Shown here piece by piece: positions 13,010-24,915 of a stretch of DNA of 64,000 nucleotides (the stretch's first letter is position 1; each line of letters starts with the position of its first letter). Origin of the DNA: Angiostrongylus vasorum (Eukaryota > Nematoda > Chromadorea > Rhabditida > Metastrongylidae); NCBI GenBank assembly GCA_018806985.1, contig JADANN010000108.1, positions 2,914,001 to 2,978,000 of the forward strand, in the 5' to 3' direction. The position numbers were made by a program, and so were the translations under genes. The notes under the pieces are model-generated. The model was not told the DNA's origin. It saw nothing but the letters and a program-made list of their open reading frames with translations, and ran no database searches.

Positions 13010-13270
13010 GATGCTGAGATATTTGCAAGACTCCGGACCGCAGGTGTCTGCGGTGGGGGAACGAACGCGCTATTGTCCTTTTCGGGGAGTAACGCGTTCA
13101 CCACCACACCATGCGGGTCGATCTCTGCTATCAGCAGTCACCCGTCAGCGGGATTGATCTGGGGAGCGCAAATCGGCAATGAACCTAGTCCGGAGTTTTG
13201 CAAATATCTCAGCATCGTTGTAGTTCGCATTATACCCTGCCATTAAAAAATAGTAGGCGGTAAATAAAAC
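13010..13270. repeat. Family B element with inverted ends
   Basis: The left end reads GATGCTGAGATATTTGCAAG and the right end is its inverse (TTTGCAAATATCTCAGCATC). Between them lie the reversed tRNA-like boxes (CACCACCACACCATGCGGG) and a GGGATTGATCTGGGGAG segment. It ends 70 nt before the first visible cts-1 exon. Confidence 0.8.
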
Positions 13271-13341
13271 GGTTAACAATGTGATTATAGCTAGTAACAG
13301 CATTGAATTTCAAGCAAATTGTTTAATGGTTATATTCATAG

Positions 13342-15053
13342 GCAACTCGGACATCGGTATGCTTTTCCGTTCACTTTTCTACGCAAACCGATCAGTCTAC
13401 GAATCTGAAAGAAGTGCTTGCCAAGAAAATACCTGCTCATAATGCTAAAGTAAAGGAGTTTCGACAACAGCATGCCGACACTGTGATCCAAAACGTTACT
13501 ATCGATATGGTAATTTCGATCCCTTCATGTAATCTTCCATAGTATAATAATTCATAGTTTTACTTTCCTAGAGATTGGTTTTTGTTGTTTTCAGGTTTAC
13601 GGTGGAATGCGTTCTATGAAGGGTATGGTAACTGAAACTTCTGTGCTTGACCCTGAAGAAGGTATCCGTTTTCGTGGCTATTCAATTCCTGAGTGTCAAA
13701 AGATGTTACCGAAAGCTCCTGGAGGAGAAGAGCCTATTCCTGAAGGGATATGGTGGCTTTTGTGCACTGGAGACATACCAACCGAAAGCCAGGTGTTTCT
13801 TCATCACTGACTGTAGTTATCTGTGCGGTAATGGTTCATTCGTATTCCTATTTGTACTTGCTTCTTGTAGACAAGTGCTATCACCAAGGAGTGGAATGCT
13901 CGTGCAGATCTTCCAGCTCATGTTGCTCGCATGTTAGACAACTTCCCAGACAATTTGCATCCTATGGCGCAGTTTGTTGCTGCTATTGCAGCTCTCAACA
14001 ATGAGAGTAAATTTGCTGCTGCATATTCCCGTGGTGTTCCCAAATCTAGTTATTGGGAGTACGCTTACGAGGATTCCATGGATTTGCTTGCAAAATTACC
14101 GACCGTGGCTGCAATGATTTACCGAAATCTCTACCGTGATGGATCAGCTGTTGGAGTTATTGATCCTAAGAAAGACTGGTCAGCTAACTTCTGCTCTATG
14201 CTTGGATATGATGATCCTCTGTTCTGCGAGTTGATGCGATTGTACCTCGTGATTCACTCCGACCACGAAGGAGGTAACGTGTCCGCTCACACTTCACATC
14301 TCGTTGGATCCGCACTTTCCGATCCTTATCTTTCGTTCTCTGCTGCCATGGCAGGACTTGCTGGTCCATTGCACGGACTTGCTAATCAAGAGGTCTTGGT
14401 GTTCTTGAACAAAATCGTAAGCGAGATTGGATTTAATTACACTGAGGAACAGTTGAAAGAGTGGGTGTGGAAACACCTGAAGAGTGGGCAGGTTACTAAG
14501 ATATTTTCTGTTAGTGTAGCATCTGTTTACAGGGTAATTCTAGCCCCTAGTTTTAGGTAGTTCCTGGTTATGGCCATGCTGTGCTTCGGAAAACTGATCC
14601 TCGTTACGAATGTCAACGCCAATTTGCTTTGAAGCATCTTCCGAAGGATGACTTGTTTAAGCTTGTGTCAGCTTTGTACAAAAGTTACCCCAGATATTCT
14701 TATAGAACAAGGCAAAGTAAGTTATTATGCTTTTTTCCGTTTCTACTTTTGCATTCATTAGTGTGCGTTCTACTTCTTGGGACAGTAGTTCTAATCTTCA
14801 TGATATCCAGTTTGACATGACTCATCTTTAGGCAAAGAACCCATGGCCGAACGTTGACGCCCATTCTGGTGTATTGTTGCAGTATTTCGGCATGAACGAA
14901 ATGTCGTTTTACACGGTTTTATTCGGTGTATCTCGTGCCCTGGGCTGCTTGTCGCAGTTGATCTGGTCTCGAGGCATGGGTCTACCGCTAGAAAGACCGA
15001 AATCTCACTCAACTGAAGGTCTTATGAAACTTGCTGCTGCTGCGAAAAAGTAA
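13342..15053 (+). CDS. cts-1: Citrate synthase, mitochondrial (5 exons visible, +1 frameshift)
   Basis: Condenses oxaloacetate and acetyl-CoA to citrate in the mitochondrial matrix, the first TCA-cycle step. Exons: 13342-13509, 13595-13792, 13871-14491, 14557-14716, 14832-15053. The protein is nearly collinear with C. elegans CTS-1, including [37 protein letters not shown] and the C-terminal [14 protein letters not shown]. The three catalytic residues are visible: His in GPLHGLANQ (exon 3), His in [14 protein letters not shown] (exon 4), Asp in [10 protein letters not shown] (exon 5). Exon 4 has 160 nt where phase requires 159: the A run at 14680-14683 has one base too many, after which [11 protein letters not shown] appears in the +1 frame. 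The first exon, with the start codon and most of the targeting peptide, was not found; the visible exons give about 455 aa against 468 in the worm. Confidence 0.95.
14680..14683 (+). other. Frameshift site in cts-1 exon 4
   Basis: After LVSALYK (TTG TAC AAA) a fourth A shifts the frame. Upstream and downstream peptides both match citrate synthase. The most likely cause is a homopolymer error in the assembly. Confidence 0.85.
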
Positions 15054-15894
15054 CTGCGTTGTTTTTGATTCTAGAGCTATTAGTTTTAGACTTGTTTTTT
15101 ATTACTTAGATTATGCCTGATTTGGTCTTTATCTTACCATTTTTGTGCATGATGGGAAGTAAAGACATGAAATGAGAGGTTTATGACTTTATTTGCTAAC
15201 ATAGCATCAACTTGAACATAAGATTAGATAATGCAAGTGTTGAATGAATGTTAGTGACTGAACACTTGTCAACTAACATTGCAACAAAAGTGGTCTGAAA
15301 CACTCCCACTACATTTATGTACGACGACGTCACCTAGTTAGTCCGCAAAACGATCGACAGATACCTATCAATTCCCATATATTTTTCGAAGTGGTATAGA
15401 AGAAATTGATTCAGCTCAATTGTGGTAGGTCTTTTCTGTGAGATACAAATTGGAGGTTAGAAAAAAAAAGCAATAGGTTTGAGACATCTTGGCAGGATGT
15501 GTTTATGAGGGATGGAGAGTGGACAATACGTAGAATGAGTAGGAAGGTGTGTACTCCTTCGTAATGCGAAACCAACCTGGCGTAAGCATAGTGTTTGTCA
15601 AGGGAAACAATCAGGCACTGGATGCTGGGGGAAGACATACGAATTGCTAGTGTGCGCGAATAGTGTTTCGAAATCGAAATGTTTTCTTTTTTTCCCTTTA
15701 ATTTGGCGCTGTTCTTATCGCCAGATGTCCTATACGTTTAAACTTTCACTTGAAATGGACTCCTTGCCGTATAGATTTGTCGGTCTGTATCTAACTATTT
15801 TACATGATTTTTTGCACTAAAAGTCTGCCCTTGACAGTCCATTTGTATGTGGATTTATTTACCAAGCAAATTATAATATTGAGAAAGAGAAAGG

Positions 15895-16020
15895 ATTCGT
15901 AGAGCAAGTAGAACCCTCTGGGCCACTCTTGCACACGACCAAGAATTAGAAGATTTAATGGCGCCCGCTCGAGCCAGTTGGCGATCTGCGGGACGACAGG
16001 TGAGTGATACAAGTGAATAT
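15895..16020 (+). mobile_element. RTE-type LINE, extreme 3' tail
   Basis: The frame reads TLWATLAHDQELEDLM then ARASWRSAGRQVSD and a stop. This corresponds to the C-terminus of RTE-like ORFs and to the tail of the copy at 2705-2820. About 125 nt, severely 5'-truncated. Confidence 0.65.
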
Positions 16021-16228
16021 TAAGAAAAGTGCGAGTTAACCTTTTCACCACTTGAAAACCAGAACTTAGCTCAAGCGGAAAGTTATTTTGGGTTTGCATG
16101 GATAGGGTGAAAATCCAGAGGTTGAGCGTGAGTGGTCAGTTACAGGATAGTTCCATTAAAGTGCAAGTGGTTCTAGTCAAATTAAAAGTCATAGTAAAAT
16201 GAGCAAAGGGTAAAGTATTCTATGTTGA

Positions 16229-16345
16229 AAAATCTCTGAGAGATGCGCCATACATTCGACTTCTTCATGCATCGTTAGAGATGGTCGGGGTGCATATCTG
16301 GCCTCTACAATGACTTACGTTGGTCTATCGATCTATCAGGACCGT
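16229..16345 (-). repeat. SINE family A, partial
   Basis: Contains the reversed tail-proximal body: GATGCGCCATACATTCGACTT, CATATCTGGCCTCTACAATGA, GGTCTATCGATCTATC. The tRNA-like half is missing. Confidence 0.65.
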
Positions 16346-16949
16346 TTTTTATCTTCCCAGATAGGTTCTGTCCAAATTTGCTGACGTCAAAGGATGGATG
16401 GAAGGATTGCTGTGTTCGGGTAATGGAGTCGTACGAGATGTCGGACCACTCTGCATTGTAGAGATCACTGCTTTACACGCGCCCCTAACAAATTTGACGT
16501 GGAAGAATATAGGACTACCACAGGAGACATGGTCGTATGAGGCTATTTTCTACTGATACAGACTAGCCGTCATACACGCCCTCGAGTGAGTGGACCACAT
16601 GGATAGTTCAGAACGAGAAACAAGATTTCAGTGGTGTCCCTTGGAGCCACTTGTGAATAAAAGGATTACAGATGCTACCGGTGATCCTTCTAGAGGATGG
16701 AAGCCCAATCGGATTTCAACTCATTTAACAAGAACACTTTCTTGCTATCGCGCTATGGCGTCGAATAACATTTGCAGAAGAAAAAAACAACACTTGAAAT
16801 GAACAAGAGTTTCAATCAACGATTGAAGGGGCAGAAGTGCTACCCAAAGAACTGACGTGGCAGAAAAAACGGGGAGGTGGGCGGTCATCTTTGTCTTCGT
16901 ACCAGTATCTTGGTTATCATACATTTTCTGTTCACAGCTTTGTTTTTTA

Positions 16950-17265
16950 TATTTTCAACTACTGAAATAACACGTTTGTATTTCCAGAAAAGCAGGTCGT
17001 CATCGATCGGCATGAAGGCGATATGACGTGACTTGAAACAAAACTTCATTTGCGCGTAAATGTGGTCTCGAAACTGCGCGCATCCTGCTGCTTGATGGAG
17101 TTTCTGTTGACACGCGATGAACGCGAGGTCTCCGACGTACTTGGAAGCTGAAAGGTGAGAGTTGCAATCACAATCAGTGCTGACAATTCTTCCATGAACG
17201 TCTACCCGGTACACTGCACTGCCATACTGTGGCACGACAAGGAAGGGCAGCCAGCACGACGGATT
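16950..17265 (-). CDS. Possible exon of an unrecognised protein
   Basis: The minus strand has an open stretch that looks coding: GC-rich third positions over the middle third, and peptides such as CWLPFLVVPQYGSAVYRVD, STDCDCNSHLS, KYVGDLAFIACQQ and MPIDDDLLFWKYK. No ATG is needed for the frame to be open and an in-frame stop lies just upstream, so if real it is an internal exon; a CCACAG acceptor is available before TATGGCAG. I recognise no family and found no partner exon. Confidence 0.3.
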
Positions 17266-18195
17266 TTGACGATGGTCACTTCAGAATTATTTGCTTCACA
17301 CAGAGGATGAGGATTGACTCATTATTAAATGTGCACCTGATATAATTTCACGTTGCTGCTCACTTGCTGGCTGCTTTTATAAAAATAAACGATGCTTTCT
17401 CGAAAGCTAGAGGGGTTTGAGGGGTTAAAAACATGATAGACCTACAGAGGAGACTATTCTATAGACCTAGTGCCCAGTGTTTACTATGTGTCTGATCTGA
17501 TGACAAGAAGAAAGAGCACAAATGGTGATGGACAGAGCACATCACGTAGGTCTTGCAACTTCAAACAAACACTACGTATCCTCTGTGTGATAAGAACTTT
17601 TTGAACTCCCAAACATTTAAAACTGTTTGCTTTACCTAAGAGAGTCCGATAGTTAAACCGAAAACGAACCTTTGGAGATGGCTCCCCTCTTCGCGGAGGT
17701 CGTGTTGGTGCCCGAATGTTGATCTGGAAATGGTAATCATAAGAAATGACACAAAGCTCCCGTAAATTCTTTAAGTTTGATGAAAATTTATTGCAATTTT
17801 CATGCTTTGTTTGGAAATTGGTAAAGAGCATGAATTTACATCTACTGAACAGATTGGATAAAATCGATGGACGAACTTTCATCAACAGGCGACAAACCAG
17901 CCTGTTATCAAAACACTGGTTGAGATTCATTGCGCTTCGACAGGGATCGAATCATTCGGCGTCCGAGCTCGGCTCGCCTTATAAAGATATGCTTATGGGT
18001 ACATTTGTGGATGTGACGACGTATCTGCTTGTAATCACCAACACTTGCAAGCGCTTCCCGTGAAAGCCTGTCGTCGTTCAATTACTCGAGTATAGGTGCA
18101 CTTACGGGAACAAGTCGTAAAGCTGTTCCACTGGCGCTGTTACATGAAACATAGTGATAGTTCAATGTGGAGAAGTAGAATACTTTTATAATATA

Positions 18196-18345
18196 ACAAC
18201 AACGATGTTGAGATATTTGCAAAATTCCGAACCGCAGGTGTCTGCGGTGGGGATCGAACATGCTGTTACCCTTTTCGGGTGATAATGCGTTCACCATCAC
18301 ACCATGCGGGTCCTTCGTTCCACCATTCTCTCAGCCGTGTTTACA
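18196..18345 (-). repeat. Family B element, partial
   Basis: Reads GATGTTGAGATATTTGCAAA, GTGTCTGCGGTGGGGATCGAAC and CACCATCACACCATGCGGG, the reversed form of the family, then fades into unique sequence. Confidence 0.75.
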
Positions 18346-19239
18346 ATAATTCTAATTACAATTCATCATAACTTTTATAATAGTTAGGTTTGTAAGAAAT
18401 ATTCTTTATTTCTACATTTCATTTCCATGACGTGATAGAGTGAATGGCAGCGTATTTTTGTAAGTCCGATGATTTCCGTGGGTGCCGTATGGTAGCAGTC
18501 AGAACGACGAAACGGTCATCAACGTTGAGATCACTTTAGCGCTTTGATAATCGCATGGGTTTCTCGACAATTAAAGATGGCAAATAGTGATTAGTGAAAA
18601 ATGATTATCTTCTCGTATTCTTTCGTGGCAAAGCAATTTTGTGTTTTATCGAAGCATACCAATTCTTCAAACTTCGCACGAAATGCGGGAGAATCGACTC
18701 AACCATCATCCCATGACATATACGACGAAGACGAAAAAATCCTCAATTAGCACTTGGACCCACACGCAAAAGGTTCAAAGCGGTTCGTCGAAAGTGAGTG
18801 CGTGGAAACTCACTGGATGCAGGAAGTACTGAGATCCGTGTTACTGCCCCAGATCGATATACATTTTGCGTGTAGCAAACGTAATCATGGACTAGTGTAT
18901 AAGGGTGCTCTTCCATATACGGGAACGCTGACCTTCTTATTAATTCAGCGAAAATTAAGCAATCCAGCAGATGGAAAGCACACTAGAAGTAGTTAGCTAC
19001 TTTCGAATCTTCGAGAGTTGCGCGCTACGAAGGAGATCATCAACTCTTTTTCGTATCCACGCCGTTTTTTTGTCCGCTTACAAACCATTTACAGCTTAAA
19101 ATACTGTTCTAGTAACTATTTGTCATTTTGGAATACCTATTTTAATAAGAATAAAAAACAGTCCTCAAGCCAGTTCGTAGATGAGTATGAATTAAAGTTT
19201 CACTGTCTGAAATGCGCGAACAGAAAGAATATGTTATTC

Positions 19240-19425
19240 AGAAAGACGAAACGAAAGAAGCATATGGTGTGGTGGTGAACACGTTAGCTCCGGAAAGGGT
19301 AATAGCGTGTTGGATCCCCAACGCAGACACTTGCCGTCCATAGTTCAGCAAATATCCTAGCATCATTGTGATTGATTTCGCATAATACCCTGCCGTGAAA
19401 ATTATAGTAGGCAGTAAATAAGAGC
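19240..19425 (+). repeat. Family B element, partial
   Basis: Contains TATGGTGTGGTGGTGAACACG, CCGGAAAGGGTAATAGCG, AAATATCCTAGCATCATTG and the tail TACCCTGCCGTGAAAATTATAGT. It abuts the family-C repeat that follows. Confidence 0.75.
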
Positions 19426-19800
19426 TCCCAACGGTTTGCCGCCTCATCGTGGCTGGGAGGTGTTCCTGGGTGTCGGACTGCTATGTACGATAGCGTGGAT
19501 TCATCCCCTGGCAGGGTCACCTAAGCTGAGGAGTCCGGCGTTTCCATCAGGAAGCATAGCTAAGAGTAATCCAATACCGGGATCCACCACCGTCCTGATA
19601 TCAAAGTCGCATGGTGGTAAATCTCCCTCTGATCCATAAAGAGTGCGACTGCGTGTGGTGGTGAAGACCTGGGGCAGACTTTGGCCAGGCTGACCTCGGG
19701 ACTCCAAAGAACCACAATGTTTTAGCCAGCAAATCTCCGAAAATGGAGGTTATGCTGGAGTCCGCACAACCAATGAGGACGGGCCATTTAAGTGTCAAGT
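19425..19800 (+). repeat. Interspersed repeat family C, near full length
   Basis: It starts CCCAACGGTTTGCCGCC and runs through GTGGCTGGGAGGTGTTCC, GTGTCGGACTG, AGGAGTCCGGCGTTTCC, AAATCTCCCTCTGATCC and AGCAAATCTCCGAAAATGG. The copy at 34410 is the closest match. No ORF; possibly a non-autonomous element. Confidence 0.85.
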
Positions 19801-20250
19801 GTCAAGTAAATAAGAAAGCTAACAATATGTGTTATCACAAGGCTTCCGCTAATGTCATCTGGGCGTAGCCTTGGAGAGCAGGCCTCAATTGTAGTCGAGT
19901 GAACGGAGGCTCGATTTTTTGCCCGACCTCTTAGGAGGTTACGCTATGGACTTCGTATCTCTTTTAATAAGAAAAAAAAATATCTGTGAGACCTATAGGC
20001 GTTCCTTGTTTTGTTCTTGATAGAAGAAGTAGAAAAATTTCTACTGAAGTTGAAATCTACCATTCCATGCATTACCCATTAGTTCATTGATGGAGTCAAT
20101 TTGTATTTCAAGGAATGGCTGGTCATCATAATAGTTCGGAATAGTGTAGATAGAGCTTGAGATTGATTTTTGTTCATTTCCAGTTATTTAAAAACGTTTT
20201 TAGTTCATTTTCTTCACATCTTTGATGTCTGAATACCGTAGTGGTACTAC

Positions 20251-22908
20251 TCAGATTAGGTAATCGTGTTCAGAAATACCGTCTTGTTCGTCTTTTTCCG
20301 TCCCTGTTCCGACGAACACTCCATTTTCCACGTAGTATTCCATGTTTAAGGTCTTATCGCTGCTCTGAACGCAACAACAGTTAGAAAGTGTCCTCGGAAA
20401 CTGTACAGGCAAGTTGAGTGTGATGATCACCTACCGTCTTGAACTTCGTTCCTTCTGGAAGCTTCGTTATATCCTGAAATTCATGATCGAACATAATCTA
20501 CAATCGCGATTAAGTTCATATTGCGGCAGCGAGATAATATGATAGATATTCTCATAATATCGAATTTTTTTACCAGCAATGTTGGGACTAGGGTCCCTTA
20601 AGACATACTTCTTCTGTTTTAAAAGAGATAATATTCCCATTTTACATCACATTCATTAGAAGTATTACAGTGCTACTGTAGTATTTGCATACGCCATAGA
20701 GCATATTCGTAAAAAAACGGCTAATTCTGTCAGGAAGCCGTGTGAAAGATACTGAAGTTCAGTTGTTTGGCTTAAAGTGATGGTCATTTGTGGTCTTTCA
20801 CAAGCGATTTCGAGACATTGGTTAACCTGCATGACTGAAAACGAAACGAACCAAACCGGTGTAGGAAACTCGGGTCCTCTTCCGTGACTCCTTCCTGAAT
20901 TGTCGTACTGTCTCAGTGTGAGCTTAACTGTTTAGCCTTTTTATTCTCGATAACCCACCTCAGCGATCGACTTGGCGATGTTGGTCTCAACGATCTCTTG
21001 CTGATTGAGGCCCGAGGTTGCAATTTTAATGAAGCCTTCCTCGCTCTTCGGCGCATTCTGTGATGTATAACGAGAAGCTCCGGATCGGTGCTGTTCACTA
21101 TTTCAGATATTGTGCCGTCGTACGATGTAGCGATTCCCTGGACAGAAACATGTCAGGCTTGTGCACAAACCTATCCGACACCCTAGAAATCTGATAACGT
21201 GACGTTCACAGCTGGTCGTTGTTCATCCACCACCCCGTATAAAATACTCCATATTTAGTGAACGATAGTTCAATGAGAGACCAATCGGTAAGCGATGAAC
21301 GGAATCGGAGTCGAACAACTGTGAACTAAGTATTCTGTTTCACAAAGAACATACCAGTGCCACTAAAGCAAGCATGAAATGAAAAAGTGCTAGGATGCCG
21401 GATGCAAATGAACTGTGGTGGTCGATTGGTAAGTGAGGAGTGACGCAAACAGAGGTCCTGGATAGTGAAGAATATAAGTAATCTGTTGTCATATAAACTG
21501 TCCCCAGCTGAACTCCAGAACATTGGCGTCGGCAATTTACGTAATCGCTCAGAAATTGGGAATGGAAAAACATACGTGTTTTTGCCGCCGATGTTTTGAA
21601 AAATAACCCATGTTTTTTGTAGTACGATCAGCTTGGAAGTCGTCTGGGATATGATAACCGGCAGCTCCCTCTAGCACACTCACCCAAAAAGCCAACTCGA
21701 CCTTTCTGCACATTGTGGAGTTCTTATCGAACAGGAGGTAGTAGATGATATGAAGCATGTTTTCTATGAATGCAAGTATGAAAAGGAAAATCAAAATCAA
21801 ACGTAGACCTGAAAGAAATACTGCATTAAGTTCATTCGTGATCAATTTCGTTTCACCTCCTAAATGCTCGGTGTTCGTTTCAACGCGAAAGAGCGATCGA
21901 TACGCGGATGCAAACTCATTCAGCCATCCATTAGAAAAGAATCCGAAGGGAGGGGAGCATTAGGGTTAAGATCCATTCTGATTCCTAAGATCAAGAAAGT
22001 TGACAGGAGCGATGATAGGAAGTGGGGGGACAGCGTCGTGAATGTTCAAAATACAAGCTTCGAAGAAAAAACAAGCGAAAAAGCACGTTTCGTGGACTAT
22101 GGAAGTCAGGATTGCATCGTGGTAGAACGAAGCGTGCTTATCGTAGACAAATATCTGTAGATTTTATTGGTATTTATTTAACTCACTGAGGTTTACTCTG
22201 AATTGAGATATGTTAATAGAAAGTAATTTGAAAGTGGCCAGTACTTTATGTATTGAATTAAATGCATGTAGTATTTATTCTTAAATCCTTGGATTCCACC
22301 CAGACATGATAGTTTCTTGGTTAAAAATTGAGCAAAAGAAAACTCCGCGAACTTTCCCAACCCCTAAAAAATTATCGGAGCACCTCGGTAGGTACCTCAG
22401 CAACTCGATGTGGTCCACCATAATCCTCATTTTAAGGAAATTTCCAAATGATTGGTGAGAATCGTCAAGCCTGAGTACCTCATATTTGGAACTAAACCCA
22501 GATATCCGATTTTTTCGTAAGGTAACACGTGCGAAAGTTCCTAGACATAAAGCTTACCGGACGCTTCGAAAACGATCACTGTAAAAACGCCGAAGAGTAG
22601 AACGATCTGAAAACCATCCCTCATGAACAAAACAGATTTTTTCATCTCAGTACCAAGATTCCGTCATTCCGTCAAGTCAAAACTTTGAGAAGACAGAGAA
22701 TTCTACCTCGATAACCAGCTGCGTGGAGTAGAATGTGGATTCCGTGTCGTACTTCATTTCGTGGAAAGCCAGAACTCCCAGAAAGCAAATCAGCAGCACA
22801 CATATCGTCTAGTGAGGAAGAATTTCATGGAGTTGAGAAATAAGTGCATAATACAAGAAGAATATCTACCTGAATTGCGACTGCCACACCTTTTAATAAG
22901 AGATAGTG
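20251..22908 (-). CDS. Multi-pass (about 4 TM) membrane protein, nematode family, copy 1
   Basis: Exons on the minus strand: 22908?-22870, 22808-22707, 22607-22559, 21808-21684, 21457-21355, about 21318-21248, 21057-20959, 20473-20435, 20364-20251 (stop). Hydrophobic helices are read from TICVLLICFLGVLAF, IVLLFGVFTVIVFE, LILIFLFILAFIENMLHIIY and GILALFHFMLALVAL; the tail is hydrophilic and ends GISEHDYLI. It is a clear paralogue of the plus-strand gene at 33337: 49-, 103- and 39-nt exons have identical lengths and phases, and motifs IIYYLLFDK, DITKLPEGT and VENGVFVGTG have counterparts there. Exon 4 is 125 nt against 124 in the paralogue, one base too many for phase. The intron before 21318 would be only 36 nt and its frame is unsettled. 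No start codon was found. Family and function not recognised; a nematode-specific DUF is likely. Confidence 0.75.
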
Positions 22909-23138
22909 ATCTTGACGGTTTTTGGCTCGGCGAATATCCCGTCTAGGCGAATGGCAAAGTTTTTAATTTAAATGCAGCGAATTTTTGTTCTGTTTCAGTG
23001 GGAGAATTCTCATTCAGAATGGACAAAGTCGCCCACCATCTGGGCTGGGTTTGGTTGCTCAGAGAGTTCTCATTGTACTCAATCGAAATTGGAGCTCCGT
23101 CTTCAATCCGTTTTCCATTATTAATTTGCAAAAAAAAA

Positions 23139-23416
23139 GTGCGTGTGGCGCAATTGTCGGAGGGCGCCCTGCAGTACACACGTGGAATCGATCTCCGCGC
23201 CCATGGGCCACCAAGCATTCCATCTCTCGGGGGTCGGCGAATTGGTACTAGATTTGTCTGGGAGGATAGCAGCACTGGCTCGATACATCGACAGGCCACC
23301 GCGAGTCATTGTAAAGGCCAGATATGCATTCAGTTACCTCCAAACAATGCTTGATGAAGTCGAATGCATGGTGCATCCTCCAGGGATTGATCAACGCCTA
23401 GAGCTTTATCCTTTTT
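23139..23416 (+). repeat. SINE family A (tRNA-derived), full length
   Basis: A box GTGTGGCGCAATTGTCGG, B box GTGGAATCGATCTCC, body GTCTGGGAGGATAGCAGCAC and GGCCAGATATGCATTCAG, tail GATCAACGCC-GAGCTTTATCC. A good reference copy for the family. Confidence 0.9.
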
Positions 23417-23689
23417 TTACTTCATTAATTTGTAAGCAAACACTCACGCCTACCATCTGCTGGCTTGGCTGGGTTTATTTGAAAGTGTCATCTACGTGAA
23501 GACCTACAGCATCGATCTCAATGGTAACAGATAAGGGAAGAGAACGGAATTTGGCTTCCGATGCCGCCTTAGATGCACCGTTCAATTTTCATTTGTCGAT
23601 CGGTCGACGGGTCTAGAGTGGGCAAAAACATAAATCGAGTTAGAAGTGTAGATATACTTGCCGTGGGGTATTTTTTATTTTTTATGACT

Positions 23690-23960
23690 CGTCATCACAT
23701 CTACTGTGCGAATCCAGAGAACACTTCGTGTTCGATTCGTTTTGCTCACATTCATCCTTTACAATCGTCTTCGAACATTTTGCGTATTCCTGCTTGAATA
23801 TCTCGTCTTCTTCATGAATGTCGTAGAATGCTGGTTGAGTTGATTCTCCTTGCAATCTTGGAGATAGCTGGCTAGGGCATTCGTAGAATGCTGGTTGAGT
23901 TGATTCTCCTTGCAATCTTGGAGATAGCCGGGCTAGGGCGTTCCCGACCGGATTAGAGAA
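23690..23960. repeat. Repeat family F with a 60-bp tandem duplication
   Basis: Positions 23821-23880 and 23881-23940 are almost identical 60-nt units (TCGTAGAATGCTGGTTGAG and so on). The upstream part (TCTACTGTGCGAATCCAGAG) and a single unit recur at 42090-42315, so this is an interspersed repeat with an internal duplication. Confidence 0.85.
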
Positions 23961-24696
23961 AAGCGTTGGGAGGAGGTGAAATTAGATCTTTGCTTCTTGA
24001 TTATACGGCTGACCACGGTTCTACCCCACCCTCCTACATTTATGATTATCAGGAATTTTTTGGCAGAATAAATTTCACGTTTGTCGATGATTTTCGATTT
24101 AGTCGTCTAGAATTGCATCAGATTTTGGCTCTACGGTATTTTTCAAGTGAACCATTGTGTAGCCAACCTTCCAATTTTTTTCAAATGAATCTCGAATTAA
24201 TTGCGTCCACATGTGTTGTTTTTTGTTAGTGATATCATCATGTCTATGTTGGAGTTATCAAAATGCTATCGTAGATTACCTGGACATTCTTCTCGCTTTG
24301 ACCACGGCTCTCGTGAGTCGTAAATCCCCTTCACGTTCTCTTGCCCTGGCCGCCAGTCTATGTAATTCGTAGTCACTTATCCTCTTAAAGAATGAGAACG
24401 CCTTTAATGAACCGATTGCCGATTTAATCGCTTCAAACGCTATTCCTTCACTGAATGCCAGTTTTTTAAGGTTCCTCAGTCATTCTTACTCTTTGTAAGT
24501 TTTCTAACAGGCACAGGTATTTGCTTCGATCCGCAGATGCAATCTAGTGGTCGGCAGGACTTAGTGTAACGTATCAAATGAGCGCGAATGACTAAATGAA
24601 ATAAATGGTACTTTAAACCTAAGCTTAGGAAGATGATGCGGTTTAGGCAGGAAATTGACGTGAAACTCATTACCTCGTAAATATATTTCAATAAGG

Positions 24697-24915
24697 GGCG
24701 CCTGTAGCGCAATGGTTTGAGCTCACAGGTGGGTTGTTTCGATCCTCCGCTGTAGGATGACTAAACCCTTTATCCATCCACATTGGTCAGAAATACCTCG
24801 GTGGTTGTTCGTAAGTCACTGAATAGGCGAAATATGCAGACAGTCTCTACGATGCTTAATGGAGACAAATGCGGGGAGCATCGCAGAGGGATTAACCGTT
24901 TGAAATAAAGGAAAG
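24697..24915 (+). repeat. tRNA-like SINE, diverged
   Basis: A-box-like TGTAGCGCAATGGTTTGAG and B-box-like GTTTCGATCCTCC lie about 35 nt apart, followed by a body only weakly like family A and a GGAGACAAATGCGG segment. No intact cloverleaf could be drawn, so I call it a SINE, not a tRNA gene. Confidence 0.6.

Larger units (their letters stand above)
8966..13341. other. Intergenic between rde-4 and cts-1
   Basis: It holds a family-C repeat at 9505, a family-B element at 10845 and another at 13010. A GC- and CT-rich block at 11560-11680 and a perfect TGACGTCA palindrome at 11275-11282 could belong to the cts-1 promoter; this is inference only. The missing first exon of cts-1 probably lies here, but no candidate satisfied start, targeting peptide and donor together. 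Confidence 0.35.
15054..20250. other. Intergenic region rich in repeats
   Basis: It holds the cts-1 3' flank, a LINE tail at 15895, SINE pieces at 16229, family-B elements at 18196 and 19240, a family-C repeat at 19425, and one possible minus-strand exon at 16950-17265. In the remainder I see no supported feature. Confidence 0.4.

Noticed and set aside
17484..18063. Overlapping ORFs of 148 codons (-) and 105 codons (+)
   Set aside because: Neither shows a motif or splice signals, and the two overlap on opposite strands.
24697..24760. tRNA gene suggested by A and B boxes
   Set aside because: No acceptor stem or complete cloverleaf could be drawn, and the downstream sequence resembles the family-A SINE.
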